A DNA stretch of 64,000 nt, taken from positions 3,286,001 to 3,350,000 of the forward strand of contig NZ_LS483250.1 of assembly GCF_900465055.1 (NCBI RefSeq). Reading direction: 5' to 3'. The translations under genes and the position numbers were made by a program. The notes under the pieces were generated by a model. That model saw only the letters and a list, made by a program, of their open reading frames with translations. It was not told the origin of the DNA and searched no databases. The stretch is from Moritella yayanosii. GTDB taxonomy: Bacteria; Pseudomonadota; Gammaproteobacteria; Enterobacterales; Moritellaceae. Positions 1 through 7,913 of this stretch are shown one piece after another. Numbering within the stretch: the first letter of the stretch is position 1; every line of letters begins with the position of its first letter.

Positions 1-1
1 T

Positions 2-691
2 ATTAGTGATATTACTGATCTCGCGTCTGGTGCCAGCGTATTAACACTGGCAGGCAATGATTTTAGTGCGGCGATTAATTTGTTAAAAACCCAAGGTGAT
101 GTCAACGTCCTCTCTAGTCCACGGATCACAGCGCTGAATAATCAAAAGGCGGTAATTAAAGTCGGCAGTGATGAATACTTTGTGACGGGTTATAGCAGTA
201 CCAGATCACTATCATCAGACGATGATTCTATTGAGCAAAATGTTGTGTTAACTCCATTTTTCTCTGGTATCGCGCTCGATGTTACACCGCAAATTGATAG
301 CGATGGCGGGGTATTATTACACGTTCATCCGTCGATTATCGAGGTCACTGACTCAAGTAAGATTGTTGCTGGTATTGAGTTACCGTTGGCGAAAAGTGAA
401 GTGCGTGAAACTGATACTGTGGTAAAAGCAAAAAGTGGTGAAATTATTGTGATTGGCGGTTTGATGAGAACTGCGAAGAAAGACCTCGTGGCTAAAATTC
501 CATTTTTAGGCGATATTCCTTGGTTAGGGGAACTCTTTACCAGTCGTTCTCAGTCGATACAAAAAACAGAATTGATTATTTTAATTAAACCGATTGTGGT
601 TGATCAAAATACCTGGCGTATTGAACTAGAGCGCTCGGCTGAATTACTCGAGCAATGGTATCCAACTGAATTAACACATGAGCAAGAGTAA
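2..691 (+). CDS. mshL: MshL, MSHA pilus outer-membrane secretin (5' end outside window)
   Basis: This is the C-terminal part of the secretin that forms the outer-membrane pore for the MSHA type IV pilus. The frame is open from base 2, so the gene begins before the window; an internal TTG near base 80 is not a believable start. The visible 229 codons hold the secretin core: VNVLSSPRITALNNQKA near the start, the VTPQID and LHVHPSI beta-strand segments, and the EIIVIGGLM and IPFLGDIPWLGELF signatures that end secretin domains. The stop TAA overlaps the ATG of mshM (TAATG), so the two genes are translated as a unit. Known family role is certain; naming it MshL rather than PilQ or GspD rests on the mshM-N-E-G neighbours. 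Confidence 0.93.
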   Translation: MSDITDLASGASVLTLAGNDFSAAINLLKTQGDVNVLSSPRITALNNQKAVIKVGSDEYFVTGYSSTRSLSSDDDSIEQNVVLTPFFSGIALDVTPQIDSDGGVLLHVHPSIIEVTDSSKIVAGIELPLAKSEVRETDTVVKAKSGEIIVIGGLMRTAKKDLVAKIPFLGDIPWLGELFTSRSQSIQKTELIILIKPIVVDQNTWRIELERSAELLEQWYPTELTHEQE

Positions 692-1587
692 TGTATAAAG
701 CGCATTTTGGTTTGACCGAAGTACCGTTCGGTCTGACCCCCAACACGCAATTTTACCATCCGTTAGTGCCCCATTTTGAAGCGCTGCAAGTATTGACGAC
801 CGCGCTTGCTGCTGGCGAAGGTTTTATTAAAGTAACGGGTGAGGTAGGGACGGGTAAAACACTCATTTGCCGAAAATTGCTGAATGAGCTTGGCGACAAT
901 TATGTCATCGCTTATTTACCTAATCCGTATTTAACGCCAAATGAAATACGGGCGGCGATTGCCAGTGAATTAGGTATTGATGCAAGTTTAGATCAGCACC
1001 AATTAACCGAAGCCTTAAATCATCGTTTAATTGCATTATCAGCAGAGGATAAACAAGTCGTGCTGTTAATTGACGAAGCGCAGGTGTTGCCACATGAAAC
1101 ATTGGAGGCTTTGCGTTTAATTAGTAATTTAGAGACTGAAAGCAAAAAATTGCTGCAAGTAGTGTTATTTGGTCAGCCGGAATTAGACACGCGTTTGCAG
1201 CAAGACAATTTACGTCAGTTACGTCAGCGTATTACTTTCTCTTACCAACTACGTCCTTTACTCGCCAATGAAACTTCGAGCTATGTTGAACATCGGTTAA
1301 CGGTCTCGGGTTATCGAGGTGCGCCGTTGTTTGAAGCCAAAGCATTGCGATTATTACATCAGGCTAGTGGTGGTATTCCACGTTTAATCAATATATTGGC
1401 GAACAAATGCTTAATGTTAAGTTATGGCGAAAATGTGCGGAATATTAATACCAAGTTAGTTAAACTCGCGATACAAGATACAGAGAGTGCCATTCAGCCA
1501 CGTAATCTCCGGTTACCGATAATGGTGGCTATTTTAGTGATTGAAATTATTGTAGTCATTTGGTGGTTTGGAGAATCAATACTGTGA
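691..1587 (+). CDS. mshM: MshM, ExeA/GspA-like AAA ATPase of the MSHA pilus
   Basis: MshM is an ExeA-type AAA+ ATPase believed to help assemble or place the secretin, by analogy with ExeA of type II secretion. In 298 residues it shows an N-terminal YKAHFGLTEVPFGLTPN segment typical of ExeA/GspA ATPases, a Walker A GEVGTGKT at residues 50-57, a Walker B VVLLIDEAQ at 123-131, and one hydrophobic C-terminal segment (about 275-293, ending WWF) that probably anchors it in the inner membrane. No periplasmic peptidoglycan-binding domain follows, unlike ExeA/GspA. It starts one base inside the mshL stop and its own TGA overlaps the GTG start of mshN, so it sits in the middle of a tightly coupled operon. 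Confidence 0.92.
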   Translation: MYKAHFGLTEVPFGLTPNTQFYHPLVPHFEALQVLTTALAAGEGFIKVTGEVGTGKTLICRKLLNELGDNYVIAYLPNPYLTPNEIRAAIASELGIDASLDQHQLTEALNHRLIALSAEDKQVVLLIDEAQVLPHETLEALRLISNLETESKKLLQVVLFGQPELDTRLQQDNLRQLRQRITFSYQLRPLLANETSSYVEHRLTVSGYRGAPLFEAKALRLLHQASGGIPRLINILANKCLMLSYGENVRNINTKLVKLAIQDTESAIQPRNLRLPIMVAILVIEIIVVIWWFGESIL

Positions 1588-2705
1588 GTGTGATTAATCA
1601 AATGCTGCAAGGCCTAGAGAAAGGCCCGCAGCAGACTGATGCTGAACCGAGTTGTGCGGTGATGGTTGCTGCGCCAAAAAGTAAAAATAAACTCGTCATC
1701 GTATTACTCTCTTCAATTGTTATTTTTGCTGCGTTAGCGGGCTATTTGTTTGTACAACAACAAAGTCGTGCAACAACAGTGAGTGTGCAACACCATAGTG
1801 TCGTGCCAGCTGTAAGCCGCGACAATAATACCCAAGTTAATGAGCCGCTTATCGTGACGAAAACCGTGGTGGCTAAATTGACTGTCGAACCAGTAACTGA
1901 CACTTCGGTAGCAGTGGTAAACAGCACAAATAAAGTCGCTGGCTCAGCAGTAACTAAAATGACCTATGTTAAAAAAATTGCAGTTGCTCGTGTCGAGAAG
2001 CTAACGCCGATAACGATTGAAGCTGTCACCGTTACAGCACCGCAAACTGTTGCTAAACACGTTAAGGCGACAACGCCTATTCCTGAGCATATCGAAGACC
2101 GTGTATCCATTAAAGCGGTAACGCGAACGTCTCTGCAGCAAGCGCAGTTATATGCTGAACAAGCGGATAGTGCATTACTGGTGGGTGATAAAGAACGGGC
2201 TAAGAAACTATTTTATAAGGTATTAGCCTTTGATAAAAAACATAATTTTTCTAGAGAAACATTAGCCGCTATTTTATATGGTGAGCAGCGAACACGATCT
2301 GCGGTTAATTTGTTGCAAGAAGGCTTGAGTGTATCGCCTGAGTATACGAATTTCCGGTTAATGTTGGCTCGTATTTATTTAAAAAATAAAAATAAACAAC
2401 AAGCCTATTATTACCTTAAACCACACCGACCGGAAGTGGCAGGTAATGTTGATTATTACGCGCTCCTCGCTGGCTTGGCACAAAGTCTAGATGATTTGGA
2501 TAGCGCATTAACGGCTTATAAGACCTTGACCGATCACGAGCCTAACCGTGCCAAATGGTGGTTAGGACTGGGTATTTCCGCAGATAAAGCCAAGCAAGTG
2601 ACGTTAGCGTTAAACGCTTATCACACGGCACAAAACATGGGGCAGCTATCGGCATCATCACGTAATTATATTAATGCTCGCATTACCCAGTTGGAGAAAC
2701 AGTAA
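1584..2705 (+). CDS. mshN: MshN, TPR protein of the MSHA pilus
   Basis: MshN is a single-pass inner-membrane protein with tetratricopeptide repeats, part of the MSHA assembly complex. I place the start at the GTG at 1584 (MSVINQMLQGLEKG), which overlaps the mshM stop as GTGA and has GGAG about 10 bases upstream; an in-frame TTG at 1560 is upstream but has no such site. Residues about 37-57 are the membrane segment. A Val/Thr-rich linker without clear structure follows (about 60-180), then a C-terminal half with three or four TPR-like helices (segments such as AEQADSALLVGDKERAKKLF and the paired alanine/tyrosine repeats to the end). It is about 373 aa. The TAA overlaps the mshE ATG. Confidence 0.88.
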   Translation: MSVINQMLQGLEKGPQQTDAEPSCAVMVAAPKSKNKLVIVLLSSIVIFAALAGYLFVQQQSRATTVSVQHHSVVPAVSRDNNTQVNEPLIVTKTVVAKLTVEPVTDTSVAVVNSTNKVAGSAVTKMTYVKKIAVARVEKLTPITIEAVTVTAPQTVAKHVKATTPIPEHIEDRVSIKAVTRTSLQQAQLYAEQADSALLVGDKERAKKLFYKVLAFDKKHNFSRETLAAILYGEQRTRSAVNLLQEGLSVSPEYTNFRLMLARIYLKNKNKQQAYYYLKPHRPEVAGNVDYYALLAGLAQSLDDLDSALTAYKTLTDHEPNRAKWWLGLGISADKAKQVTLALNAYHTAQNMGQLSASSRNYINARITQLEKQ

Positions 2706-4615
2706 TGGCGCAATTAAAATTAAAACAACGACTGGGTGACTTACTTGTTGGTGAAGGCATCATCAGTGATGAACAGCTTGGTTTAGCGTTAAAAGAACAG
2801 CGCAGTAGTGGTCGTAAACTCGGGGCCACGTTAACGCATCTCGGCTTTATTACGGAAGAGCAACTGCTGAATTTTTTATCGCAACAGTTGGATATTCCAT
2901 TTTTAAATATTGCCACGCTGACTATCGATCCACAAAGCGTGATGAAGTTACCGGAAGTACACGCGCGCCGTCACCGGGCATTAGTGGTAAAAGCCGAACA
3001 TGATGTACTTACGATTGCGTTAAGTGATCCCGCAGATTTAAGCGCGGTTGAAGCGATATCAAATCTACTATCGGCGTATCAACTTGAATTTGCGATTGTG
3101 AGAGAAAGTGAATTATTACCCGCCTATGACCGCTTATACCGTCGCACCAAAGACATTGAAGCGTTTGCGGGGCAGTTAGAAAATGAGCATAGACCAGCGC
3201 AAGAATTTGATATTTTTAGAGATGTCGAGGATGCCTCGAGTGAAGCCACCGTGGTTAAATTTCTTAACTCGGTGTTTGAGGATGCGGTGCAAGTGGGCGC
3301 CTCGGATATTCATATTGAACCCGATGAAAACGCGCTGCGTATTCGTTTACGTGTTGATGGCGTGCTGCAAGAAAGTGTCTTGAATGAAGTGGCTATCGTA
3401 CCCGCGTTGGTATTACGGTTAAAATTAATGGCCGGTTTAGATATTTCTGAAAAACGTTTACCGCAAGATGGCCGCTTTAACTTAAAGATACGTAATCAAT
3501 CGATTGATATACGTATGTCGACTATGCCGGTGCAATACGGTGAATCTGTGGTCATGCGATTACTGAATCAAGATTCCGGTATTTTCCAGTTAGAAAGTAC
3601 CGGGATGCCTGCCGACTTGATAAAACGCTTACGTGGTTTGATCCGCCGTCCTCATGGCATGGTATTGGTAACTGGGCCGACCGGTAGTGGCAAAACTACC
3701 ACCTTATATGCTGCCTTGAGTGAGTTAAACGAACCGGGTAAAAAGATTATTACCGTGGAAGACCCAGTGGAATACCGTTTACCGCGGATCAGTCAAGTGC
3801 AGGTAAATCCTAAGATTGGTTTAGACTTTGCGCATATTCTGCGTGCTTGTTTACGTCAGGATCCGGATATTTTATTAGTCGGAGAAATGCGTGACCAGGA
3901 AACTGTCGAAATTGGTTTACGTGGTGCATTAACGGGTCACATGGTGTTATCGACACTGCATACTAACGACGCGATCACGTGTGCATTACGGTTAATGGAT
4001 ATGGGCGCTCCGGGTTATTTAATTGGTGCGGCATTACGGGCGGTTGTTGCTCAGCGTTTAGTGCGCAAATTATGTAACCAATGTAAAAGCAACCATGCGC
4101 TGACCAGCAGTGAACTTTATTGTTTAGAAAAAATGGCCAAAGCGCCGTTAGTTGATGAACAGTTTTATCGTAGCGTTGGTTGTCAAAGTTGTAATTACAG
4201 CGGCTACCGTGGTCGTATTGGCGTATTTGAGTTATTGGAAATTAATGATGCGATGGGGGATGCATTACGACGTGAATCGGTGGCTGAATTTGAGGTCGAA
4301 GCACGTAAGAGTAAACATTATCGTCCATTAATCTTGTCAGCGCTGGATTTTGCCAAGCAAGGCTTGACCTCTATTGAGGAAGTATTAAAACTGGCAGATG
4401 AAGTGACCCTTGATGATCATGACAGCGAGAGTGACATCAGCACGGATAGCCATCATTCAGCCACTGTTAGTGTGAGTGAACCCGCTGTTTCTAATACCTT
4501 GGGAGCCAATATTGCCGCCAATGTCAGGGAGTTAGATAACGTCGATAATGTTGATATTGAAAATATGTTACGTTTGGTCAACGCGGTTAGAGCGCTGGAC
4601 CGCAGTGGTCAGTAA
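2705..4615 (+). CDS. mshE: MshE, pilus extension ATPase with c-di-GMP-binding N domain
   Basis: MshE is the GspE/PilB-type hexameric ATPase that powers MSHA pilus extension; in Vibrio cholerae its N domain binds cyclic di-GMP. That domain is visible as two 24-residue motifs at residues 9-32 (RLG...G...L...L..Q) and 38-61, separated by five residues, matching the published MshEN arrangement; the second begins with Lys38 rather than Arg. Further on are the Walker A GPTGSGKT at 324-331, the DPDILLVGEMRD Walker B region, and a four-cysteine zinc site (CNQC and CQSC). At 636 aa it is about 60 longer than the usual 575: residues 572-636 form an acidic, Ser/Asp/Val-rich tail. Regulation by c-di-GMP is inferred from the motifs. 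Confidence 0.95.
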   Translation: MAQLKLKQRLGDLLVGEGIISDEQLGLALKEQRSSGRKLGATLTHLGFITEEQLLNFLSQQLDIPFLNIATLTIDPQSVMKLPEVHARRHRALVVKAEHDVLTIALSDPADLSAVEAISNLLSAYQLEFAIVRESELLPAYDRLYRRTKDIEAFAGQLENEHRPAQEFDIFRDVEDASSEATVVKFLNSVFEDAVQVGASDIHIEPDENALRIRLRVDGVLQESVLNEVAIVPALVLRLKLMAGLDISEKRLPQDGRFNLKIRNQSIDIRMSTMPVQYGESVVMRLLNQDSGIFQLESTGMPADLIKRLRGLIRRPHGMVLVTGPTGSGKTTTLYAALSELNEPGKKIITVEDPVEYRLPRISQVQVNPKIGLDFAHILRACLRQDPDILLVGEMRDQETVEIGLRGALTGHMVLSTLHTNDAITCALRLMDMGAPGYLIGAALRAVVAQRLVRKLCNQCKSNHALTSSELYCLEKMAKAPLVDEQFYRSVGCQSCNYSGYRGRIGVFELLEINDAMGDALRRESVAEFEVEARKSKHYRPLILSALDFAKQGLTSIEEVLKLADEVTLDDHDSESDISTDSHHSATVSVSEPAVSNTLGANIAANVRELDNVDNVDIENMLRLVNAVRALDRSGQ

Positions 4616-4637
4616 ACAGGACGATGAAGGTTAGCCA

Positions 4638-5855
4638 ATGCCACATTTTACGTATAAAGGCCGCGATAGCCAAGGCAATGCTGTTTCTGGTAAACAAGAA
4701 GCGCAGAACCAAGATGCATTAGTACAATCGTTAATGGCTAAAGGTATTACCCCTACTGACATTAAAGTGGCGAGCCGCAGTGGTAACAACATTGATCTTA
4801 GTCAGTTGCTGACACCGAAGATCCCGTTGGCCGAGTTAGTTATTTTTGCTCGGCAGATGTACTCACTGACGCGAGCCGGTATTCCGATGATCCGTGCGAT
4901 CAAAGGTTTATCAGAATCGAGTTCACATGCGAAGCTTAAAGACGTGCTTAATGATGTGGTTGTGCGCTTAAACAGTGGTAATACACTATCGGCATCCATG
5001 GCTGCACACCCGCATGTATTTGCCTCTATTTTTGTTTCCATTGTGCGCGTGGGTGAGAATACCGGTCGTTTAGATGATTCATTTTTACAAATCGCCAATT
5101 ATTTAGAATTAGAAATGGATACTCGACGTCGTATTGCCAGTGCTGTGCGTTATCCTATTTTTGTATTAATCGCTATTTCAGGCGCGATGGTGATCTTGAA
5201 TATTTTTGTTATTCCGACGTTTGCTAATATGTTTAATAAGTTTGGTGTTGAACTTCCGTGGGCAACACGGACATTATTAGCCTCATCGGCTTTTTTTGTG
5301 AATTATTGGCATCTGATTATTATTGCGGTGATTGCCGCTGTTATTGGGTTTAAATATTATATTCAAACTGATAAAGGCAAATTACGTTGGGGGCTGTTCA
5401 CTATTCGCATTCCCATTATTGGTCCGGTGATTGAAAAAACCTTGTTATCTCGTTTTGCACGCAGCTTTTCGTTGATGCTCAGGGGCGGTGTCCCCCTGAA
5501 TAACAGTTTGTCACTGGTGGCATCAACCGTGAATAATGCTTGGATGGAAGTGCGTATTTTAGGTATGCGAGCAGGTATTGAAGAAGGTAAAAGTCTGACT
5601 ATAACGGCGAGTGAAAGTGGTATGTTTACCCCGCTTATTTTACAAATGATCTCGGTGGGTGATGAAACAGGTCAAGTGGATGATTTGTTATTAGAAGCGG
5701 CCCAGTTTTATGAACGCGAAGTGGATTATGAATTACAATCGCTGACCGCGAAGATCGAACCGATACTGATCTGCATTGTTGCTGTGATGGTATTGATTTT
5801 AGCACTGGGTATTTTTGTGCCGATGTGGGATATGATGGGAGTGGTTCAAGGTTAA
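4638..5855 (+). CDS. mshG: MshG, inner-membrane platform protein of the MSHA pilus
   Basis: MshG is the GspF/PilC family platform protein around which pilins are polymerised. The 405-residue protein has the expected layout: a short soluble N-terminus starting MPHFTYKGRDSQGNAVSG, two T2SSF cytoplasmic helical domains (about 65-190 and 270-390) with the family motifs FARQMYSLTRAGIPM and FARSFSLMLRGGVPL, and membrane helices near 170-195, 220-240 and 375-400. It follows mshE by 22 bases and ends the first transcriptional block. In relatives the next genes are mshF and mshB; here neither is present. The stop codon lies inside a 15-bp inverted repeat (5841-5872). Confidence 0.95.
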   Translation: MPHFTYKGRDSQGNAVSGKQEAQNQDALVQSLMAKGITPTDIKVASRSGNNIDLSQLLTPKIPLAELVIFARQMYSLTRAGIPMIRAIKGLSESSSHAKLKDVLNDVVVRLNSGNTLSASMAAHPHVFASIFVSIVRVGENTGRLDDSFLQIANYLELEMDTRRRIASAVRYPIFVLIAISGAMVILNIFVIPTFANMFNKFGVELPWATRTLLASSAFFVNYWHLIIIAVIAAVIGFKYYIQTDKGKLRWGLFTIRIPIIGPVIEKTLLSRFARSFSLMLRGGVPLNNSLSLVASTVNNAWMEVRILGMRAGIEEGKSLTITASESGMFTPLILQMISVGDETGQVDDLLLEAAQFYEREVDYELQSLTAKIEPILICIVAVMVLILALGIFVPMWDMMGVVQG

Positions 5856-5872
5856 GGTTAACCTTGAACCAC
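5841..5872. repeat. 15-bp inverted repeat across the mshG stop codon
   Basis: GTGGTTCAAGGTTAA at 5841-5855 is followed after GG by its exact reverse complement at 5858-5872. The left arm is the last five codons of mshG including TAA. In RNA the inner few bases must open to form a loop, leaving a stem of about 13 bp. No run of T follows, so it is not a classical terminator; it may protect the 3' end of the mshLMNEG message or act in part as a terminator. The symmetry is seen directly; the role is inference. Confidence 0.75.
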
Positions 5873-6119
5873 CACTATGGTATTAACTAATGGCTTATGG
5901 TGCATCATATTCTTTATTGTTTCGGCAGCTGCAATTTAGGGTTTTATAGGTAGGCAGGATATTGTGATGAAGCCAAATTAATGAAAAAAAACTAGTGTAA
6001 ATGTCTATTTTTTGGCATAGTATGAAAAATATACTAAGACGTGCATAAATGTAAATTAGGTGGATGTACTACCGATTATATGTTCATGTAATTTATACTA
6101 AAATGTTTTTGGAGCTAAA

Positions 6120-6593
6120 ATGAAAAGAAATGCAGGTTTTACACTAATCGAATTAGTGATCGTAATTATTGTACTAGGTATCTTAGCTGCAACGGCAGTG
6201 CCGAAATTTATTAATCTTCAAGATGATGCTAAAGAATCTACACTTAAAGGTGTTGAAGCTGCATTACATAGTGCGGCAAATATTGTTTACTCTAAAGCGG
6301 CTATTAATGGTGAAGAGGCTAAGCTAGCTTCGACTTCAGCTGCAAATGGTACTGGTGTTGCCACTGTATATGGTTTCCCTGCTGCGACAGATGTTAAAAA
6401 TTCAATTGAGTTAAGTGGTTTTAAATCAAAAGCTGGAACTCCAACTAATTCAACTCAATTTTATCTAGAAAACGGTGCTTCTTCTGGTAATTGTACAATT
6501 CTTTATACGCAAGCTACATCAACTGCTTCTGGTACAGGTTACAAAATTGGCTTTGGTGATACTGGTGTTCTAAGTACTCCTACGTGTGGTTAA
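6120..6593 (+). CDS. mshA: MshA-type major pilin
   Basis: This is a type IV prepilin, most likely MshA, the major subunit of the MSHA pilus. The precursor has a six-residue leader ending in Gly6, then the mature N-terminus FTLIELVIVIIVLGILAA with the conserved Glu at mature position 5. The motif STLKGVEAALHSAANIVYSKAAI is characteristic of MshA. Two cysteines near the C-terminus (NCTILYT and PTCG) would close the D-region disulfide loop. Mature length is about 151 residues. A good ribosome site, GGAG, ends six bases before the ATG. It is separated from mshG by 264 bases and followed by a strong terminator, so it is probably a monocistronic, highly expressed unit. It could also be called MshB, since only one of the two usual genes is present. 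Confidence 0.85.
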   Translation: MKRNAGFTLIELVIVIIVLGILAATAVPKFINLQDDAKESTLKGVEAALHSAANIVYSKAAINGEEAKLASTSAANGTGVATVYGFPAATDVKNSIELSGFKSKAGTPTNSTQFYLENGASSGNCTILYTQATSTASGTGYKIGFGDTGVLSTPTCG

Positions 6594-6617
6594 TTAGATA
6601 AACTAGATTTTATTTAT

Positions 6618-6649
6618 AAAAGGCTTACTTCGGTAAGCCTTTTTATTTT
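6618..6649 (+). terminator. Rho-independent terminator of the mshA pilin gene
   Basis: AAAAGGCTTAC at 6618-6628 pairs perfectly with GTAAGCCTTTT at 6633-6643 around a TTCG tetraloop, followed by further T residues. It begins 25 bases after the pilin stop and would separate abundant pilin mRNA from the mshCDOPQ operon. Confidence 0.93.
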
Positions 6650-6679
6650 CAGCAACTAGTTGATTAATACATCTTTTAT

Positions 6680-6784
6680 TAATGTATAATGTATAATATT
6701 ATCAATTATCAATTATCAATTATCAATTATCAATTATCAATTATCAATTATCAATTATCAATTATCAATATTCAATATTCAGTA
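6680..6784. repeat. 105-bp array in 7-bp register upstream of mshC
   Basis: Fifteen consecutive heptamers can be read in one register: TAATGTA twice, TAATATT, ATCAATT nine times (6701-6763), ATCAATA, TTCAATA and TTCAGTA (ending 6784). The exact core is 6701-6763. It is followed at 6784-6800 by nearly three copies of a second unit, ATGGGA. The array ends 63 bases before the mshC start, inside what must be the promoter/leader of the minor-pilin operon. Pure short-unit arrays change copy number by slipped-strand mispairing, so promoter spacing could vary between cells (inference). Confidence 0.95.
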
Positions 6785-6847
6785 TGGGAATGGGAATGGG
6801 TTAATAAATAGCATCCACAATCATTAAGGGAGCAGGTACGAGAGCAT

Positions 6848-7366
6848 ATGTTTAAAAAATCTGGCTTTACGCTCATTGAACTGGTTATCGTTATTATCCT
6901 TTTAGGCATTCTTGCCGCGACCGCGATCCCGAAATTTATTGGTAATAATGGTTTTGAAACTCAGACCTACCGTGACCAATTACTGCAATTATTAAAAACC
7001 GTACAACAACAGGCGATGAGTTGTGATGATGATTGCCGTAAAAATAATGGTGAGCCCCGTACTGCTAACCCTTATGCTTGTAATCGCGTCGTCATCATAA
7101 CTGAGCGATTTGGTATTCCAACAAATTGTGGCACACGTTTACCCACTAATTTTCCTGCTAATCAATTAGGCATGAGTGTTACAGAAGCAAATAGTGCGAA
7201 TGTCAATTTTTCAGTGAGTGGCACTGCAAACATAAGTACCACAACGCTTGAGTTTGATTCATGGGGTATTGTTAAGAACTGCACATTAGGCTGTGATATC
7301 AGCATCATCGGCGATCAAACATTAACAATCCGCATTGAATCTCAAGGTTACATCCATGAACAATAA
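6848..7366 (+). CDS. mshC: MshC, minor pseudopilin of the MSHA pilus
   Basis: MshC is a minor type IV prepilin thought to sit in the priming complex at the pilus tip. The precursor leader is six residues (MFKKSG), cleaved before FTLIELVIVIILLGILAATAIPKF; Glu5 of the mature protein is present. The 172-residue protein has several cysteines (for example MSCDDDC, YACN, NCG, NCTLGC), suggesting disulfides in the globular part. It opens an operon of overlapping genes mshC-D-O-P-Q, and its 3' end overlaps the mshD start by 11 bases. Its promoter region contains the heptamer array, so transcription of the whole operon may depend on the length of that array. Confidence 0.88.
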   Translation: MFKKSGFTLIELVIVIILLGILAATAIPKFIGNNGFETQTYRDQLLQLLKTVQQQAMSCDDDCRKNNGEPRTANPYACNRVVIITERFGIPTNCGTRLPTNFPANQLGMSVTEANSANVNFSVSGTANISTTTLEFDSWGIVKNCTLGCDISIIGDQTLTIRIESQGYIHEQ

Positions 7367-7913
7367 ACAACGTGGTTTCACCTTAATCGAAATTGTGGTT
7401 GGTATTGTGGTACTGGCAATAGCGTTGACGATTGTGACTGGCGTGTTTTTACCGCAAGCCAATAAAATGACTACGCCTATGTATCAGATAAAAGCCACAG
7501 CGTTAGGTAAGAGCATTATGAACCAAGTACTGATTCGTTATTATGATGATGTAAATGCACGGACTAACGGTGCTATCCGTTGTGGCCAAGTCATTTTCGG
7601 TGGCGTGGCTGTTCCATGTGGCGCTAGCTTAGGGTTAGATGTTGGTGAGACTAAAGCTAGCCCGGATGGCTTTAATGACGTTGATGATTACCATATTTAT
7701 TGTGATGACCAAACGGGTTATGATCCCAAAGTGGCGTTAGGCTTTTTCACTAATGAGTATCCAGGTTATGGCGTTAGAATTTGTGCCTCGTTGGCAGCAG
7801 ATAAGTTTGGTGGTAATAGAGGTGAAAACCATGTCGCAAAACGGATCCGAGTTACAGTATTCATGCCGAACAATGAAACCATAACGCTGACTTCATTTAA
7901 GGGGAACTACTGA
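7356..7913 (+). CDS. mshD: MshD, minor pseudopilin of the MSHA pilus
   Basis: This is a second minor prepilin of the MSHA tip complex. I use the ATG at 7356 (MNNKQRG, then FTLIEIVVGIVVLAIALTIVTG), which has AAGG nine bases upstream and lies in the last codons of mshC; an upstream TTG would give an implausible leader. The cleavage site follows Gly7 and Glu5 of the mature form is kept. Its length is 185 aa, with four cysteines in the C-terminal domain. Translational coupling with mshC (11-base overlap) and mshO (TGATG) indicates that it is made in fixed proportion to its neighbours. Confidence 0.87.
   Translation: MNNKQRGFTLIEIVVGIVVLAIALTIVTGVFLPQANKMTTPMYQIKATALGKSIMNQVLIRYYDDVNARTNGAIRCGQVIFGGVAVPCGASLGLDVGETKASPDGFNDVDDYHIYCDDQTGYDPKVALGFFTNEYPGYGVRICASLAADKFGGNRGENHVAKRIRVTVFMPNNETITLTSFKGNY

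Noticed and set aside
5877-5939. Twenty-codon hydrophobic ORF after mshG
   Set aside because: No ribosome site, very short and no similarity that I can see to MshF or MshB; it fits chance in AT-rich DNA.
6012-6040. Sigma-54 promoter before mshA (TTGGCA)
   Set aside because: There is a GG element but no GC at the required distance.
6701-6770. CRISPR array
   Set aside because: The unit is 7 bp with no spacers and there are no cas genes; it is a simple tandem repeat.
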